Shown here: positions 1 through 8,026 of the stretch, piece by piece | Layout: every line of letters starts with the position of its first letter | Position numbering within the stretch: position 1 is the first letter of the stretch | DNA from: Chloroflexota bacterium | GTDB taxonomy: Bacteria; Chloroflexota; Limnocylindria; Limnocylindrales; CSP1-4 | Length of the DNA: 41,981 bases | Reading direction: 5' to 3' | Assembly (NCBI GenBank): GCA_003141955.1 | Contig: PLOC01000101.1 | Span: 584-42,564, forward strand | Position numbers and translations under genes: made by a program | The notes under the pieces: generated by a model | Database searches by the model: none | What the model was told of the DNA's origin: nothing | What the model saw: only the letters and a program-made list of their open reading frames with translations

Positions 1-1325
1 GCGGCGTTCTCCAGCAGGTTCGTCAGGATCTGGTCGACGAAGATCGCGTCGATGCGGACCGGCGGCAGATCGCCCGGAATCGAGACCTCTACCAGTGCGG
101 GCGCGAGCACCGGCGCCAGGCGTTCGACCACCGGGTCCACCAGGTCGGCCAGATCGTACAGCTCGAGCGACGGGTGGAGCGCTCCGCCCTCGATCCGGCT
201 CAGGTCGAGCATGTTGCGCACTAGGCGGCTCAGGCGCTGAGCCTCCGCGTCGATCGAGCCGGCGGCGGCACGCTCCTCGTCGCGCGTCCAGTCGACATCC
301 GGATCCATGAGATTCCCGGCGGCCGCCCGAATCGCGGCCAGCGGCGTGCGCAGGTCATGCGACACCGAATCGAGCAGGGCCGATTTGAGCGCGTCTCCCT
401 GGCGGGCGACCTCGGCGGCGGTAGCCTCGGCGGCGAGGCGGTCCCGTACGACCGACTGGCCGAGCTGGTCGGCGGCGGCGGCGAGCAGGCGGGTGTGCGA
501 GCGGCCGGGGAACGGGTCGCCGTGGACGCGGGTCGCCCACACCGAGCCGATGACCTCGCCGCCGGCCTGGATCGGGACGCGGAAGACGGTCACCGGTTCG
601 TCGCGCCCGCGCTCGTGGGCTTGCTCGCGGCCGGCCTCGCGGCCGGCCTCGTGGCCCGGCTCGTGGACTCGGCCCCCGGCTGTCTCCCGCACCCGAGTCC
701 AGCTCGGCTGCGCCTCCGCCGAGCTCGAGTGCACGACCCAGCGAGAGACGAGCGACGGCCGGGGCTCCCCGGGCCGGCTGTCGGCCACGACGCGTTCGGC
801 CGCGACGGACCCGCCCAAGCCGACCCAGACACGCTCCATCTCGGCCTCGCGCACCAGCCGGCTTGCCAGCAGCGGAGCCGCCTCGAGGGCGGTGGCCGCG
901 TTGGCAGCGTCGCGGCTCATGGCGAACATGGCGCGAGCCTCGGAGGTGCGCAACTCCGCTTCGCGCCGGCGCTGGAGCTGCATGGCGCTGAGGCGGCCGA
1001 TCGCGATCGCCACGACCAGGAAGAGCAGCAGATCCAGCCACTCCTCCGGCGCGGCGACGGAGAAGGTGTAGAGCGGCTTCACGAAGAAGAAGTCGTATGT
1101 GAGGAACGAGGCGACGGAGGTTGCGATGGCGAGCCGGCTGCCGTACGCCATGCCGACGGCCACTACTGGCAGCAGGTATACGATCGAGGCGTCGGGCACC
1201 TTGAGCGTGTGAACGATGACGGCGGCGAGCGCCGTCGTCAGCACCAGTCCGACGCCCGCCACCGCCAGCCCCCCGAGCGACGGGCGGCCTGGTCGCGCGA
1301 TGGAGATGCGGGCTCGGCTAAGCAC
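1..1325 (-). CDS. KdpD-like (DUF4118) sensor histidine kinase, 3' end cut by window edge
   Basis: A membrane sensor kinase expected to autophosphorylate on His and pass phosphate to an OmpR-type regulator. The reading frame is open from the left edge to a GTG at 1325, with an upstream in-frame stop at 1364. Its N-terminus has several hydrophobic helices and the DUF4118 signature YDFFFVKPLYTF (around 1065-1100), closely matching the kinase at 3875-5488. A GAF-like region and the H-box SVSHDLRTPLA (around 340-370) follow. The sequence leaves the window just after the N-box LLENA, so the ATP-binding G-boxes lie outside. It lacks the N-terminal KdpD and Usp domains of full-length KdpD. The linker contains a short duplicated charged segment (EAGREAGRE) from a 12-base tandem repeat near 626-650. 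Its regulator gene is probably just left of the window. The GTG start has only a weak ribosome binding site, so the exact start is uncertain. Confidence 0.85.
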   Translation of the reverse strand, partial: MLSRARISIARPGRPSLGGLAVAGVGLVLTTALAAVIVHTLKVPDASIVYLLPVVAVGMAYGSRLAIATSVASFLTYDFFFVKPLYTFSVAAPEEWLDLLLFLVVAIAIGRLSAMQLQRRREAELRTSEARAMFAMSRDAANAATALEAAPLLASRLVREAEMERVWVGLGGSVAAERVVADSRPGEPRPSLVSRWVVHSSSAEAQPSWTRVRETAGGRVHEPGHEAGREAGREQAHERGRDEPVTVFRVPIQAGGEVIGSVWATRVHGDPFPGRSHTRLLAAAADQLGQSVVRDRLAAEATAAEVARQGDALKSALLDSVSHDLRTPLAAIRAAAGNLMDPDVDWTRDEERAAAGSIDAEAQRLSRLVRNMLDLSRIEGGALHPSLELYDLADLVDPVVERLAPVLAPALVEVSIPGDLPPVRIDAIFVDQILTNLLENA

Positions 1326-1443
1326 GCGCTCATGGTAGGCCGACGGGCTCGCGGCGCGGCATCAGAAGTCGCCGCTGGCCTCGCGGGTCGGAGGTTCGCG
1401 AGTGAGGCATTTGGGCTGCTTCGCCCTTGACCGGCAGCCGACC

Positions 1444-1461
1444 TCAAGCGAATGTTGAAGC
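1444..1461. promoter_or_regulatory. Candidate Kdp-type regulator box upstream of kinase 1
   Basis: The 18-mer TCAAGCGAATGTTGAAGC lies between the divergent kinase gene (start 1325) and the small gene at 1498. It matches 12 of 18 positions of TTGAGCGGATGTTGAGCG, which sits in the equivalent divergent region beside the second kinase (5542-5559). The conserved core is AGCG-N-ATGTTGA. Two similar motifs at the same relative place beside paralogous kinases suggest a binding site for OmpR/KdpE-type regulators. This is inference from two instances only. Confidence 0.35.
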
Positions 1462-1497
1462 TGTCAGGAGAGTCGACTGAACCCGGAGGTTGAGACG

Positions 1498-1860
1498 ATG
1501 ACTCAGAACTTCGATGCTGCCGAGGAACGAGCACGCCTTGCCGCCGCAGACCTCTCGGCCGCTGCCAACGATGTCATAAAGCGGCACTCGATCAGCTGGC
1601 GAGACGCGCGGGACGAGGTGGACTTCGCGGAGCTTTCGCGGTGGACCAGGTACTACCCGGAGCGGAAGTTGGACGATGCACGAGAGGACCTGGGCTTCGC
1701 GAGCCGAGCTCAGACTGAGATCGAGAGCATCTCGGCCTCTCTAGGAGCGTTGGCATCGGGGCGCAGCGGAGACGCCGGTGCGGCCGGCGCAGAGCTCACC
1801 GGCCGTCTCGCCGTCCTGGCCGCCAATTGCGAGCGACGGGCGATTTACCTCAGGTCGTGA
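1498..1860 (+). CDS. Small hypothetical protein, 120 aa
   Basis: I do not recognise a family. The start is well supported: GGAGG at 1485-1489 lies 8 bases before ATG. The protein is soluble-looking, with no signal peptide or membrane segment. It is rich in Ala, Glu, Arg and Asp, with probable amphipathic helices in the first half and in residues 60-118. A Trp/Tyr/Pro-containing stretch (SRWTRYYPERK) in the middle may be a conserved core. The gene is divergent from kinase 1, with the candidate Kdp-type box between them, so co-regulation with that kinase is possible. It converges on the gene ending at 1881, with only 20 bases between them. Function unknown. Confidence 0.6.
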   Translation: MTQNFDAAEERARLAAADLSAAANDVIKRHSISWRDARDEVDFAELSRWTRYYPERKLDDAREDLGFASRAQTEIESISASLGALASGRSGDAGAAGAELTGRLAVLAANCERRAIYLRS

Positions 1861-1880
1861 GGCCCGTCAGACGGCCCGCA

Positions 1881-2915
1881 TCAGATCCACCGCACGGCGG
1901 GTCCGAACGCTCGCCCCATCGCCTCGACGAGGCGTGGATCGAGCGGCAACTCGACGGAGGAGCAGTCCTCGACCCGTACCTGGTCCGGGGCAAGGTGCAC
2001 TGTCAAAGCGCGGCCGTCCCAGCTGAGTGAGTCCAGATGCTGACGCGGCACTGCCAGAAGGTCGATCCCATACCGGGCGAAGTCGACACTCGCGGAGGGC
2101 TCGTTCGCGATCACCAGCTCCCTTGACCCGAGGACGGCGACACCGGAGGGTGGACCCGTACGGCCACGGCGGATCCGGGCGACGTCGCCGGCGGCGATCA
2201 CGACCGGCTCGCGCAGGTTGGGCCGAACGGTCGGATAGTCGAACACCGCCTGCCACCTGAACGGCAGATCGGACTGTCGCATCTGTTCGCTCCGAGGATC
2301 GAGCCACAGGAACCCGGATTCGACCGGGAAGTCCTTGCGCGCCAGCTGGCCTCGGAGGTCGCGCAGGTTCTCTTGCAGGTCGTCTCGGTAGACCGAGTTA
2401 TACCGGACGACGAGCTGGGCATTCGCGGCGAGGAGCCGCACCCGGCCATAGAGCAGGATCGAGCGATCGTCGACCGCGATAAGCCGATCGATGGGAATCG
2501 ACGAGACCCGACCGCCGGGGCAGTCGTCGACCCAGAGGGCGACGTCCTTGACGCCGAAACCGAGGACCCTGGCCGGCGTGATGACGCAATGCCTGGGGGA
2601 GACGAGACGAGTCGTCTTCGGGACGATGAACAGGCGCTCGAGGGGGAGCGGGCCGCAATCGACCTCCAGAGCCGACCGCGCCGACGGTGGCACATCCTCC
2701 GGCCGCGAGGGGCGGAACGGAGGGCCAGGTGGCCGGCCGCCGATCTTGTACCGGTCCCGCGACGAGACCGGTATCTCCCCGGGTTCAGCCGGGTCGGTCA
2801 AGGACCAACGAGAGCCCGGGGTCAGCCGCCCTCTGAGTCGAGTCCATCTCCTTTCCGGCGAAGAATAGGAACTCGATGGCCCAGGTCCGGGGAGGGTCCT
2901 CATGAGGTAAAGCAT
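1881..2915 (-). CDS. Conserved-looking hypothetical protein, about 344 aa
   Basis: I do not recognise a family. The frame is open up to 3050, but the part upstream of the ATG at 2915 looks non-coding, so I place the start at 2915 or at the nearby ATG at 2903. Both are tentative. The protein has no membrane segment or signal peptide. Its body (around residues 50-340) alternates hydrophobic beta-like stretches with charged loops, for example VLGFGVKDVALWVDDCPGG and SVDFARYGIDLLAVP, which would suit a largely beta-sheet soluble protein. The N-terminal 40 residues are Pro/Ser/Arg-rich and probably disordered. It lies alone between the tRNA fragment (3107) and the convergent small gene (1860), and its origin may be tied to the integration history suggested by that fragment. 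Confidence 0.5.
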   Translation of the reverse strand: MLYLMRTLPGPGPSSSYSSPERRWTRLRGRLTPGSRWSLTDPAEPGEIPVSSRDRYKIGGRPPGPPFRPSRPEDVPPSARSALEVDCGPLPLERLFIVPKTTRLVSPRHCVITPARVLGFGVKDVALWVDDCPGGRVSSIPIDRLIAVDDRSILLYGRVRLLAANAQLVVRYNSVYRDDLQENLRDLRGQLARKDFPVESGFLWLDPRSEQMRQSDLPFRWQAVFDYPTVRPNLREPVVIAAGDVARIRRGRTGPPSGVAVLGSRELVIANEPSASVDFARYGIDLLAVPRQHLDSLSWDGRALTVHLAPDQVRVEDCSSVELPLDPRLVEAMGRAFGPAVRWI

Positions 2916-3106
2916 GCCCGACCCACCCCGTTTCTGCCGACTGGCGACGGAGGCAGGGGCGGCCAGGGCCGGCAAATGCTGGCCACGGCCTCGTTCGACC
3001 AGATCGACGGGCTGGGGATGCACGAGACGACCGTCTCTCTCAGCGCGCACGCGGTCCGCAACGGGGTGGGGGCGGTGATGCCGGCTGAGCTGCGATTACC
3101 CGTATG

Positions 3107-3146
3107 TGGTCGGGGCGAGAGGACTTGAACCTCCGACCTTGCGGGA
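3107..3146 (-). pseudogene. tRNA 3' fragment (probably tRNA-Pro), possible att site remnant
   Basis: Read on the minus strand, this is the 3' half of a tRNA. It has the 3' anticodon-stem strand CCGCA, variable loop AGGTC, a T-arm GGAGG-TTCAAGT-CCTCT whose five pairs all form (one G-U), acceptor strand CGCCCCG, discriminator A and encoded CCA. The acceptor and T-arm resemble bacterial tRNA-Pro. The 5' half is absent: immediately upstream is the stop codon and coding sequence of the response regulator (stop at 3147). A 3' tRNA piece starting near the anticodon loop is the typical footprint left by a tyrosine integrase that used the tRNA gene as attachment site. No integrase and no intact tRNA-Pro are visible in the window. 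Confidence 0.7.
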
Positions 3147-3878
3147 TCAGGCGGGTCCTGGGGGCGGCACTTCGCGGAGCGAGTCGCCGTCGGCGACGCG
3201 ATAGCCGATGCCGGGCTCGGTCTCGATCAGGCCTTCGAGCGAGACGTCGCTGACGGCCGAGAGCTTGCGGCGCAGGCGATTGACGTACACGTGTAGGTAG
3301 GTGCTTTCCTCGGCGTAGGCCAGGCCCCAGACCGCGCGCAGCAGCCGGGCCTTGGTGAGGACCCGGCCCTGGTTCGAGAGCAGCACCTTGAGCAGCTCGT
3401 ACTCGCGTGGGGTCAGGCGGACCGGCGTGCCCGCAACCCTGACCTCGCGGCGCACCTGATCGAGCTCGATCGGCCCGAGCCGCAGGCAGCCCGCGGCGTC
3501 CGCGTCGGGTCCGCCAGCGCGCCGCAGCACGGCCCGGATCCGGGCGTTCAGCTCGTCGGTGGCGAACGGCTTGGTCAGATAGTCGTCGGCGCCCGCCTCG
3601 AGGCCGCCGATCTTGTCCCGTTCGTCGCCCCGAGCCGAGAGGATGATGATCGGCGTCGTGGCTTCGCGCCGGATGCGCCTGATGACGTCGACGCCATCGA
3701 GATCCGGCAGGCCGAGGTCCAGCAGCACCAGATCGGCCCGGTGCGCGTCCCAGAGACGCATCGCCTCCTTCGCCGTGGCGGCCTCGAAGACGTCGTAGCC
3801 GCGCCGGGTCAGGTACGCAGCCAGGGTTCGTCGCGCCCCGTCCTCATCCTCGACGAGAAGGATTGCCGGCCCGCTCAT
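3147..3878 (-). CDS. OmpR/KdpE-family response regulator
   Basis: A DNA-binding response regulator of 243 aa. The receiver domain (residues 4-118) shows the acidic pocket E10/D11, phosphoacceptor D54 in LVLLDLGLPD, S81 and K103 (LTKPF). The C-terminal winged helix (around 130-230) has the OmpR-type LTPREYELLKVL and VYVNRLRRKL motifs. Its ATG overlaps the stop codon of the upstream kinase by 4 bases (ATGA, 3875-3878), so the two are translationally coupled and almost certainly partners. The pairing with a DUF4118 kinase points to a KdpE-like role in potassium or osmotic control. No kdpFABC pump genes are in the window; the nearest plausible target is the divergent KimA-type transporter unit. 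The last codons abut the tRNA fragment. Confidence 0.93.
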   Translation of the reverse strand: MSGPAILLVEDEDGARRTLAAYLTRRGYDVFEAATAKEAMRLWDAHRADLVLLDLGLPDLDGVDVIRRIRREATTPIIILSARGDERDKIGGLEAGADDYLTKPFATDELNARIRAVLRRAGGPDADAAGCLRLGPIELDQVRREVRVAGTPVRLTPREYELLKVLLSNQGRVLTKARLLRAVWGLAYAEESTYLHVYVNRLRRKLSAVSDVSLEGLIETEPGIGYRVADGDSLREVPPPGPA

Positions 3879-5488
3879 GCCATCTCGCCCGAGGGTGGGG
3901 CCGAAACCCGGTCGGCGGGTATGGCCGTGGGATCGGCCGTCTGCTCGGGGACGAATGCCCGGCGGAGCCGGACGTCCACGTGCAGGCCGCCGAGCTCGCT
4001 GCGGCAGGCCGACACCTCGCCCTCCATTGCCCGGGTCAGGCCCTCGACGACGGTCAGGCCGATGCCCATTCCCCGCCGCTGCGCCTCGCCGGGCGGTCCG
4101 GCCTGGTAGAACTTCTCGAACAGGTGCGGCAGAGCGGCGTCCGGCACACCGCGCCCGTCATCCTCGACGCTGACCTGCACGAGCCCGTCGTCCAGGTCGC
4201 AGCCGCGCACGCGGATCGTTTCGCCGCCGTATCGGATTGCGTTCTCGAGCAGGTTGGCCAGAACCTGGCCCAGGTACAGCTCGTCCGCCAGCACCGGCGA
4301 GAGGGAATCGGGCAGCTCGACGAGGATGCGCTTGCCCGGATCGGGTCGGGCCCGCTTGACTGCCTGACGGACCACGTCCTCGAGGTCGCACGGCTCCAGC
4401 TCCGGCTTGAGGGCACCGCCTTCGATGCGGCTCAGGTCGAGCAGGTTCCGGACCAGCCTGCCCATCCGCTCTGCCTCCGCGTCGATCGCCAGGAACGCCT
4501 CCCGGTGGTCGTCCTCGGACCACTTCACTGACTCGTCGAGCATGCTGCCGGCCGCCGCCCGGATCGTCGCCAGCGGCGTGCGCAGGTCGTGGGAAACGGA
4601 GTCGAGCAGGGCCGTCTTCAGGGCCTCGCTCTGGCGGGCGATCTCGGCGCTGGTCGCTTCCTGGGTCAGCCGGTCGCGGACGATGGCCTGGCCGAGCTGG
4701 TCCGCCGCCGCGGACAGGATTCTCGTCTCGGCCCGATCGGGCTCCAGCTCGTTGCGCGCCCGGAGCGCCCACAGCGAGCCCAGGGTCTCGCCCGCCACTT
4801 CGATGCGGACCCGATGCAGCGCGGCGCGCGGAGCGCGCCGCGCACTCCCCGTCGCCACGTGAGCCCGGACCCAGCGCATCTGACCGTCCGGCCGGCGCTG
4901 CAGGACCACCTGCCAGCCCGGCATGGGGAGGGGCTCGGACGCGGCCGTGTCGGCGAGGGAGCGTTCCTCGGACGGGTTCGCGCCCAGGCTGACCCAAACC
5001 CGATCCATGGCCGTGATCATCTCCAGCCGCGTAACCACGGCCGGGGCCGCCTCGGCGACGGTCCGGGTCGCCGCGAGCACCCCCGTGATGGCGTGGAGCG
5101 CTTCTGCCTCGCGGGCCCGGTCCGCGGCCTCCCTCGCTCGCTCCGCCTGCAGTGCCGCCAGCCGACCGATCACAGAGGCGACGGCGAGCAGAAGGAGCAG
5201 GTTCAACCACTCGTCGGGGCTGTTGATGGTCAGGGTGTAGAGCGGCTGGACGAAGAGGAAGTCGTACAGCAGGAATGCCGCGACCGAGGTCAGCATCGCC
5301 GGCGCCGTGCCATAGCGCATGCCGACGGCGAGCACCGCCAGCAGGTAGACCGGCGCCGGGTAGGTCACGTGGATGCCGGCTCGAAGGAGGGCGATCGTCA
5401 GCGTGGAGGCGCCGAGCGCGGCAAGCGCCAGCGCGGCCATCCCGATCAGATCCGCTCGCCTGGGGAGCCTGACTCGCCAAAGATCCAT
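3875..5488 (-). CDS. KdpD-like (DUF4118) sensor histidine kinase
   Basis: Membrane sensor kinase of about 537 aa. The frame extends to 5749, but similarity to kinase 1 begins near an ATG at 5488, preceded directly by a GTG at 5491. Residues 12-110 form hydrophobic helices of the DUF4118 module (YDFLFVQPLYTL). A coiled linker and a GAF-like region (around 135-285) follow, then the H-box SVSHDLRTPLA, N-box LLENAIRYG, G1 box EDDGRGVP and G2 box GMGIGL. It lacks the KdpD turgor-sensing Usp domain, so it is a shortened KdpD-type sensor. It is first in a two-gene unit with the regulator at 3147-3878 and is divergent from the KimA-type unit, separated by 125 bases containing an 11-base-period direct repeat. 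It is a clear paralogue of the kinase at 1-1325. Confidence 0.92.
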   Translation of the reverse strand: MDLWRVRLPRRADLIGMAALALAALGASTLTIALLRAGIHVTYPAPVYLLAVLAVGMRYGTAPAMLTSVAAFLLYDFLFVQPLYTLTINSPDEWLNLLLLLAVASVIGRLAALQAERAREAADRAREAEALHAITGVLAATRTVAEAAPAVVTRLEMITAMDRVWVSLGANPSEERSLADTAASEPLPMPGWQVVLQRRPDGQMRWVRAHVATGSARRAPRAALHRVRIEVAGETLGSLWALRARNELEPDRAETRILSAAADQLGQAIVRDRLTQEATSAEIARQSEALKTALLDSVSHDLRTPLATIRAAAGSMLDESVKWSEDDHREAFLAIDAEAERMGRLVRNLLDLSRIEGGALKPELEPCDLEDVVRQAVKRARPDPGKRILVELPDSLSPVLADELYLGQVLANLLENAIRYGGETIRVRGCDLDDGLVQVSVEDDGRGVPDAALPHLFEKFYQAGPPGEAQRRGMGIGLTVVEGLTRAMEGEVSACRSELGGLHVDVRLRRAFVPEQTADPTAIPADRVSAPPSGEMA

Positions 5489-5539
5489 CACCGGGATCGT
5501 AGTCCCGTCAGTGGCGGTGGCGGCCCTTTTCGGTGGCTC

Positions 5540-5560
5540 TGTTGAGCGGATGTTGAGCGG
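5540..5560. promoter_or_regulatory. Direct-repeat operator candidate between kinase and KimA units
   Basis: The 10-mer TGTTGAGCGG occurs twice, at 5540-5549 and 5551-5560. This is an 11-base period, about one helical turn, the spacing typical of OmpR-family dimer sites. It lies 52 bases from the kinase start at 5488 and 54 bases from the divergent gene at 5614, so it could control both directions. A diverged copy is found at 1444-1461 beside the paralogous kinase. Binding by the regulator encoded at 3147-3878 is inferred. Confidence 0.5.
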
Positions 5561-5613
5561 CGGGACGCACCAGTTCGGGGTTTCCTCGTGGCCCCTCGGT
5601 CTAGGTTGAGGGT

Positions 5614-6015
5614 GTGACATTCGCTGAAAGCGTGCTAAGGCTGGTTCGGGCTGGATCTCGCGTCGATTCGGAGGGAGATCGGTCCCCGACCAAGGTCGCC
5701 CTTGCGGTGACGGCCGAGCCGACCGACAATTCCTTCGCGGTCGAACCATTCGCCGTGGACGATCAGGACGCCGAGCCGGCGCCGGAGTTGTCCCCGCTCG
5801 AGCCCGGCTTCGCCGACATCGAGGCCGCCGTGGCCCTGGTCGAGACCGGGTTGGCGACTCGGGTCGTGCTCACCGGCTTCCCATCGTGGCCCGGCCTGTT
5901 GTGGCAGGCCTACCAGCTCGCCGAAACCTCCAACGTAATGATCCTGCCGACCGTCGTCCGTCCCGGGGGCCGCGTGGACATCGTGATCGCGAGGGACACC
6001 CGCCCAGATGAGTGA
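5614..6015 (+). CDS. Hypothetical protein translationally coupled to KimA-type transporter
   Basis: Unrecognised protein of 133 aa starting at GTG. The N-terminal half is acidic and Pro-rich and probably flexible. The C-terminal half (around residues 65-128) looks like a small alpha/beta fold, with a helix (DIEAAVALVETG) followed by strands RVVLTGF and VDIVIARD. No membrane segment or signal peptide is visible. Its stop overlaps the start of the transporter by 8 bases (6008-6015), which implies co-expression and possibly a role in controlling transport. It sits at the promoter-proximal end of a unit divergent from the Kdp-like two-component genes. The ribosome binding site is weak and no other start is available in frame. 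Confidence 0.65.
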   Translation: MTFAESVLRLVRAGSRVDSEGDRSPTKVALAVTAEPTDNSFAVEPFAVDDQDAEPAPELSPLEPGFADIEAAVALVETGLATRVVLTGFPSWPGLLWQAYQLAETSNVMILPTVVRPGGRVDIVIARDTRPDE

Positions 6016-8002
6016 ACAACAACAACTGCGTGGCCGGAAATTGGGAGACCGGCGCGTCGTCGTTGATCGTCCACACGCCCGCTACTTCCGTTACGTCGCG
6101 CCCGGCGTCCTGGAGGCCAAGCTCGAAGCCCAGGCGCCGCGGACGGCCTACCAGCGTCGCATGGGCACTATCCGTGGCATCCTGTTTGGCCGGCCGCTCT
6201 CATCCGCCGCGGAGCTAAGCGAGCGCCTGCCCAAGTGGAAGGCCCTGCCGGTCTTCTCTTCGGACGTGATGTCCTCCGTCGCGTACGCGACCGGAGCCAT
6301 GATGCTCATCCTGGTCGGCGCGGGGCAGGACAGTTTCAAATACGTCCTGGGGCTGTCGGTCGTCGTCGTCGCCCTGCTGGTCATCGTCACCTTCAGCTAC
6401 CGCCAGACGATCCGGGCCTATCCCAACGGCGGCGGCAGCTACATCGTGGCCCACGCCAACCTGGGCGTACTGGCCGGCCTCACGGCCGCCGCATCGCTGC
6501 TCACCGACTACGTGCTGACCGTGGCGGTGAGCGTGTCGTCCGGCGTCCAGGCGCTCTACTCCGCCTTCCCGGCCATCTATGACTGGCGCGTACAGCTGAT
6601 CGCGCTCTCGATCCTGCTGGTAATGGTCGTGAACCTGCGCGGGCTTCGTGAGAGCGGCACGCTGTTCGCCAGCCCCACGTACATCTTCATCGGCTCGATG
6701 CTGCTGCTGATCACGGTCGGTGTGATCCGGTCGCTGACCGGTCACCTTCCTCAGGTCGAGAACGTCCCGGCCGTGACCGGCATGCCGGCGGAGACCATGG
6801 GCCTGTTCCTTCTCTGCAAGGCCTTCGCCAACGGCTGCTCGGCCATGACGGGTACCGAGGCGGTGGCCAACGGTGTTCCGGCATTCAAGCCGGTCGAGTG
6901 GAAGAACGCGCAGCAGACCATGATCATCATGGCCACCCTGCTCGGGATCATGTTCCTCGGCACGAGCTACCTGGCCGTCAACGTCGGGGCCCATCCGACG
7001 GGGTTCCAGGCCAACGGTGAGAGCGTGCTGTCGCAGGTCGGGCGGACGGTGTTCGGCGGCCCCGGTGTGCTCTACTACATCCTCCAGCTCTCGACGATGG
7101 GCATCCTGATCCTGGCTGCCCAGACCAGCTTCGCCGACTTCCCCCGCCTCTCATCGATCCTGGCCCGCGACGGCTTCTTCCCTCGCCAGTTCGCCCTGCG
7201 CGGCGAGAGGCTGGCCTTCAACTCCGGCATCGTCGCCCTGGCCCTGGTCTCGATCTTCCTGGTCGTCGCCTTCAACGGCTCGCCCGATCGCCTGATCGGC
7301 CTGTACGCGATCGGCGTCTTCACGTCGTTCACGCTGTCGCAATCGGGCATGGTCCGCCACTGGTTCAGCGGGCGCGGGCCGGGCTGGCGCCGCAGCGCCG
7401 TGATCAATGGCATCGGCGCGGTCGTCACTGCCATCGTGGTCGTGGTCATCGCCATCTCCAAGTTTGACCAGGGCGTGTGGATGATCATCATCGTGGTCCC
7501 GATCCTCATCTCCATGATGCTCTTCATCAAGCACGAGTACGCCCAGGAGGAGGTCGGGCTGGAGGTTCAGCCGGATGTCGTGTTCGGGCCGCCCCATCGC
7601 CGCCAGAGAGTGGTCGTGTCGGCCCAGGCCATGAGCCGGGCCGTGGTCCAGGCCGTGAAGGTCGGCGAGACGATGGGCGAGGAAGTGCAGCTGGTCCACG
7701 TGACGCTGGATCCGGCCGAGGGCGAGCATTTCCGCGAGCGAGTGGAGCGCCAGCTGCCGGGCGTTCGGGTCGTGCTGGTCGAGTCGCCGTACCGGGCCCT
7801 CGTTCGGCCGTTCGTGCGCTACCTGGAGGTTTCGCAGGCCGAGGATCCGGGCCGGCTCACGATCGTCCTGCTGCCGGAGCACCTGCCCCGCCACTGGTGG
7901 GACCGCATCCTGTACAACCAGAACGTGCATCGCATCCGGGCGGCGCTGGTCGGTCGCAAGGACTTCGTGGTGCTGGACACGCCCTACCGGCGAGAGGCGT
8001 AG
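6008..8002 (+). CDS. kimA: KimA-type potassium/proton symporter (APC superfamily)
   Basis: High-affinity K+ uptake permease of 664 aa. The family signature FSSDVMSSVAYAT (around residue 83) is followed by the conserved segments FSYRQTIRAYPNGGGSYIV and NLRGLRESGTLFA. By motif alignment, D86, Y93, D167, T171, T281 and E284 occupy the positions of the K+- and proton-handling residues described for Bacillus subtilis KimA. About twelve hydrophobic helices span roughly residues 80-510. A hydrophilic C-terminal domain (around 515-664) matches the cytosolic Usp-like domain of the family. It overlaps the small upstream gene by 8 bases. The neighbouring KdpD/KdpE-like pair supports a potassium role. 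I see no ydaO-type (c-di-AMP) riboswitch in the short upstream region. A general amino-acid permease is the less likely alternative. Confidence 0.88.
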   Translation: MSEQQQLRGRKLGDRRVVVDRPHARYFRYVAPGVLEAKLEAQAPRTAYQRRMGTIRGILFGRPLSSAAELSERLPKWKALPVFSSDVMSSVAYATGAMMLILVGAGQDSFKYVLGLSVVVVALLVIVTFSYRQTIRAYPNGGGSYIVAHANLGVLAGLTAAASLLTDYVLTVAVSVSSGVQALYSAFPAIYDWRVQLIALSILLVMVVNLRGLRESGTLFASPTYIFIGSMLLLITVGVIRSLTGHLPQVENVPAVTGMPAETMGLFLLCKAFANGCSAMTGTEAVANGVPAFKPVEWKNAQQTMIIMATLLGIMFLGTSYLAVNVGAHPTGFQANGESVLSQVGRTVFGGPGVLYYILQLSTMGILILAAQTSFADFPRLSSILARDGFFPRQFALRGERLAFNSGIVALALVSIFLVVAFNGSPDRLIGLYAIGVFTSFTLSQSGMVRHWFSGRGPGWRRSAVINGIGAVVTAIVVVVIAISKFDQGVWMIIIVVPILISMMLFIKHEYAQEEVGLEVQPDVVFGPPHRRQRVVVSAQAMSRAVVQAVKVGETMGEEVQLVHVTLDPAEGEHFRERVERQLPGVRVVLVESPYRALVRPFVRYLEVSQAEDPGRLTIVLLPEHLPRHWWDRILYNQNVHRIRAALVGRKDFVVLDTPYRREA

Positions 8003-8026
8003 CCGGCGCGGCCCGGCGTGGGTCGG

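Noticed and set aside
5489-5613. c-di-AMP (ydaO-type) riboswitch before the KimA-type unit
   Set aside because: The 125-base divergent region is too short and lacks the conserved segments; it carries a direct-repeat operator candidate instead.
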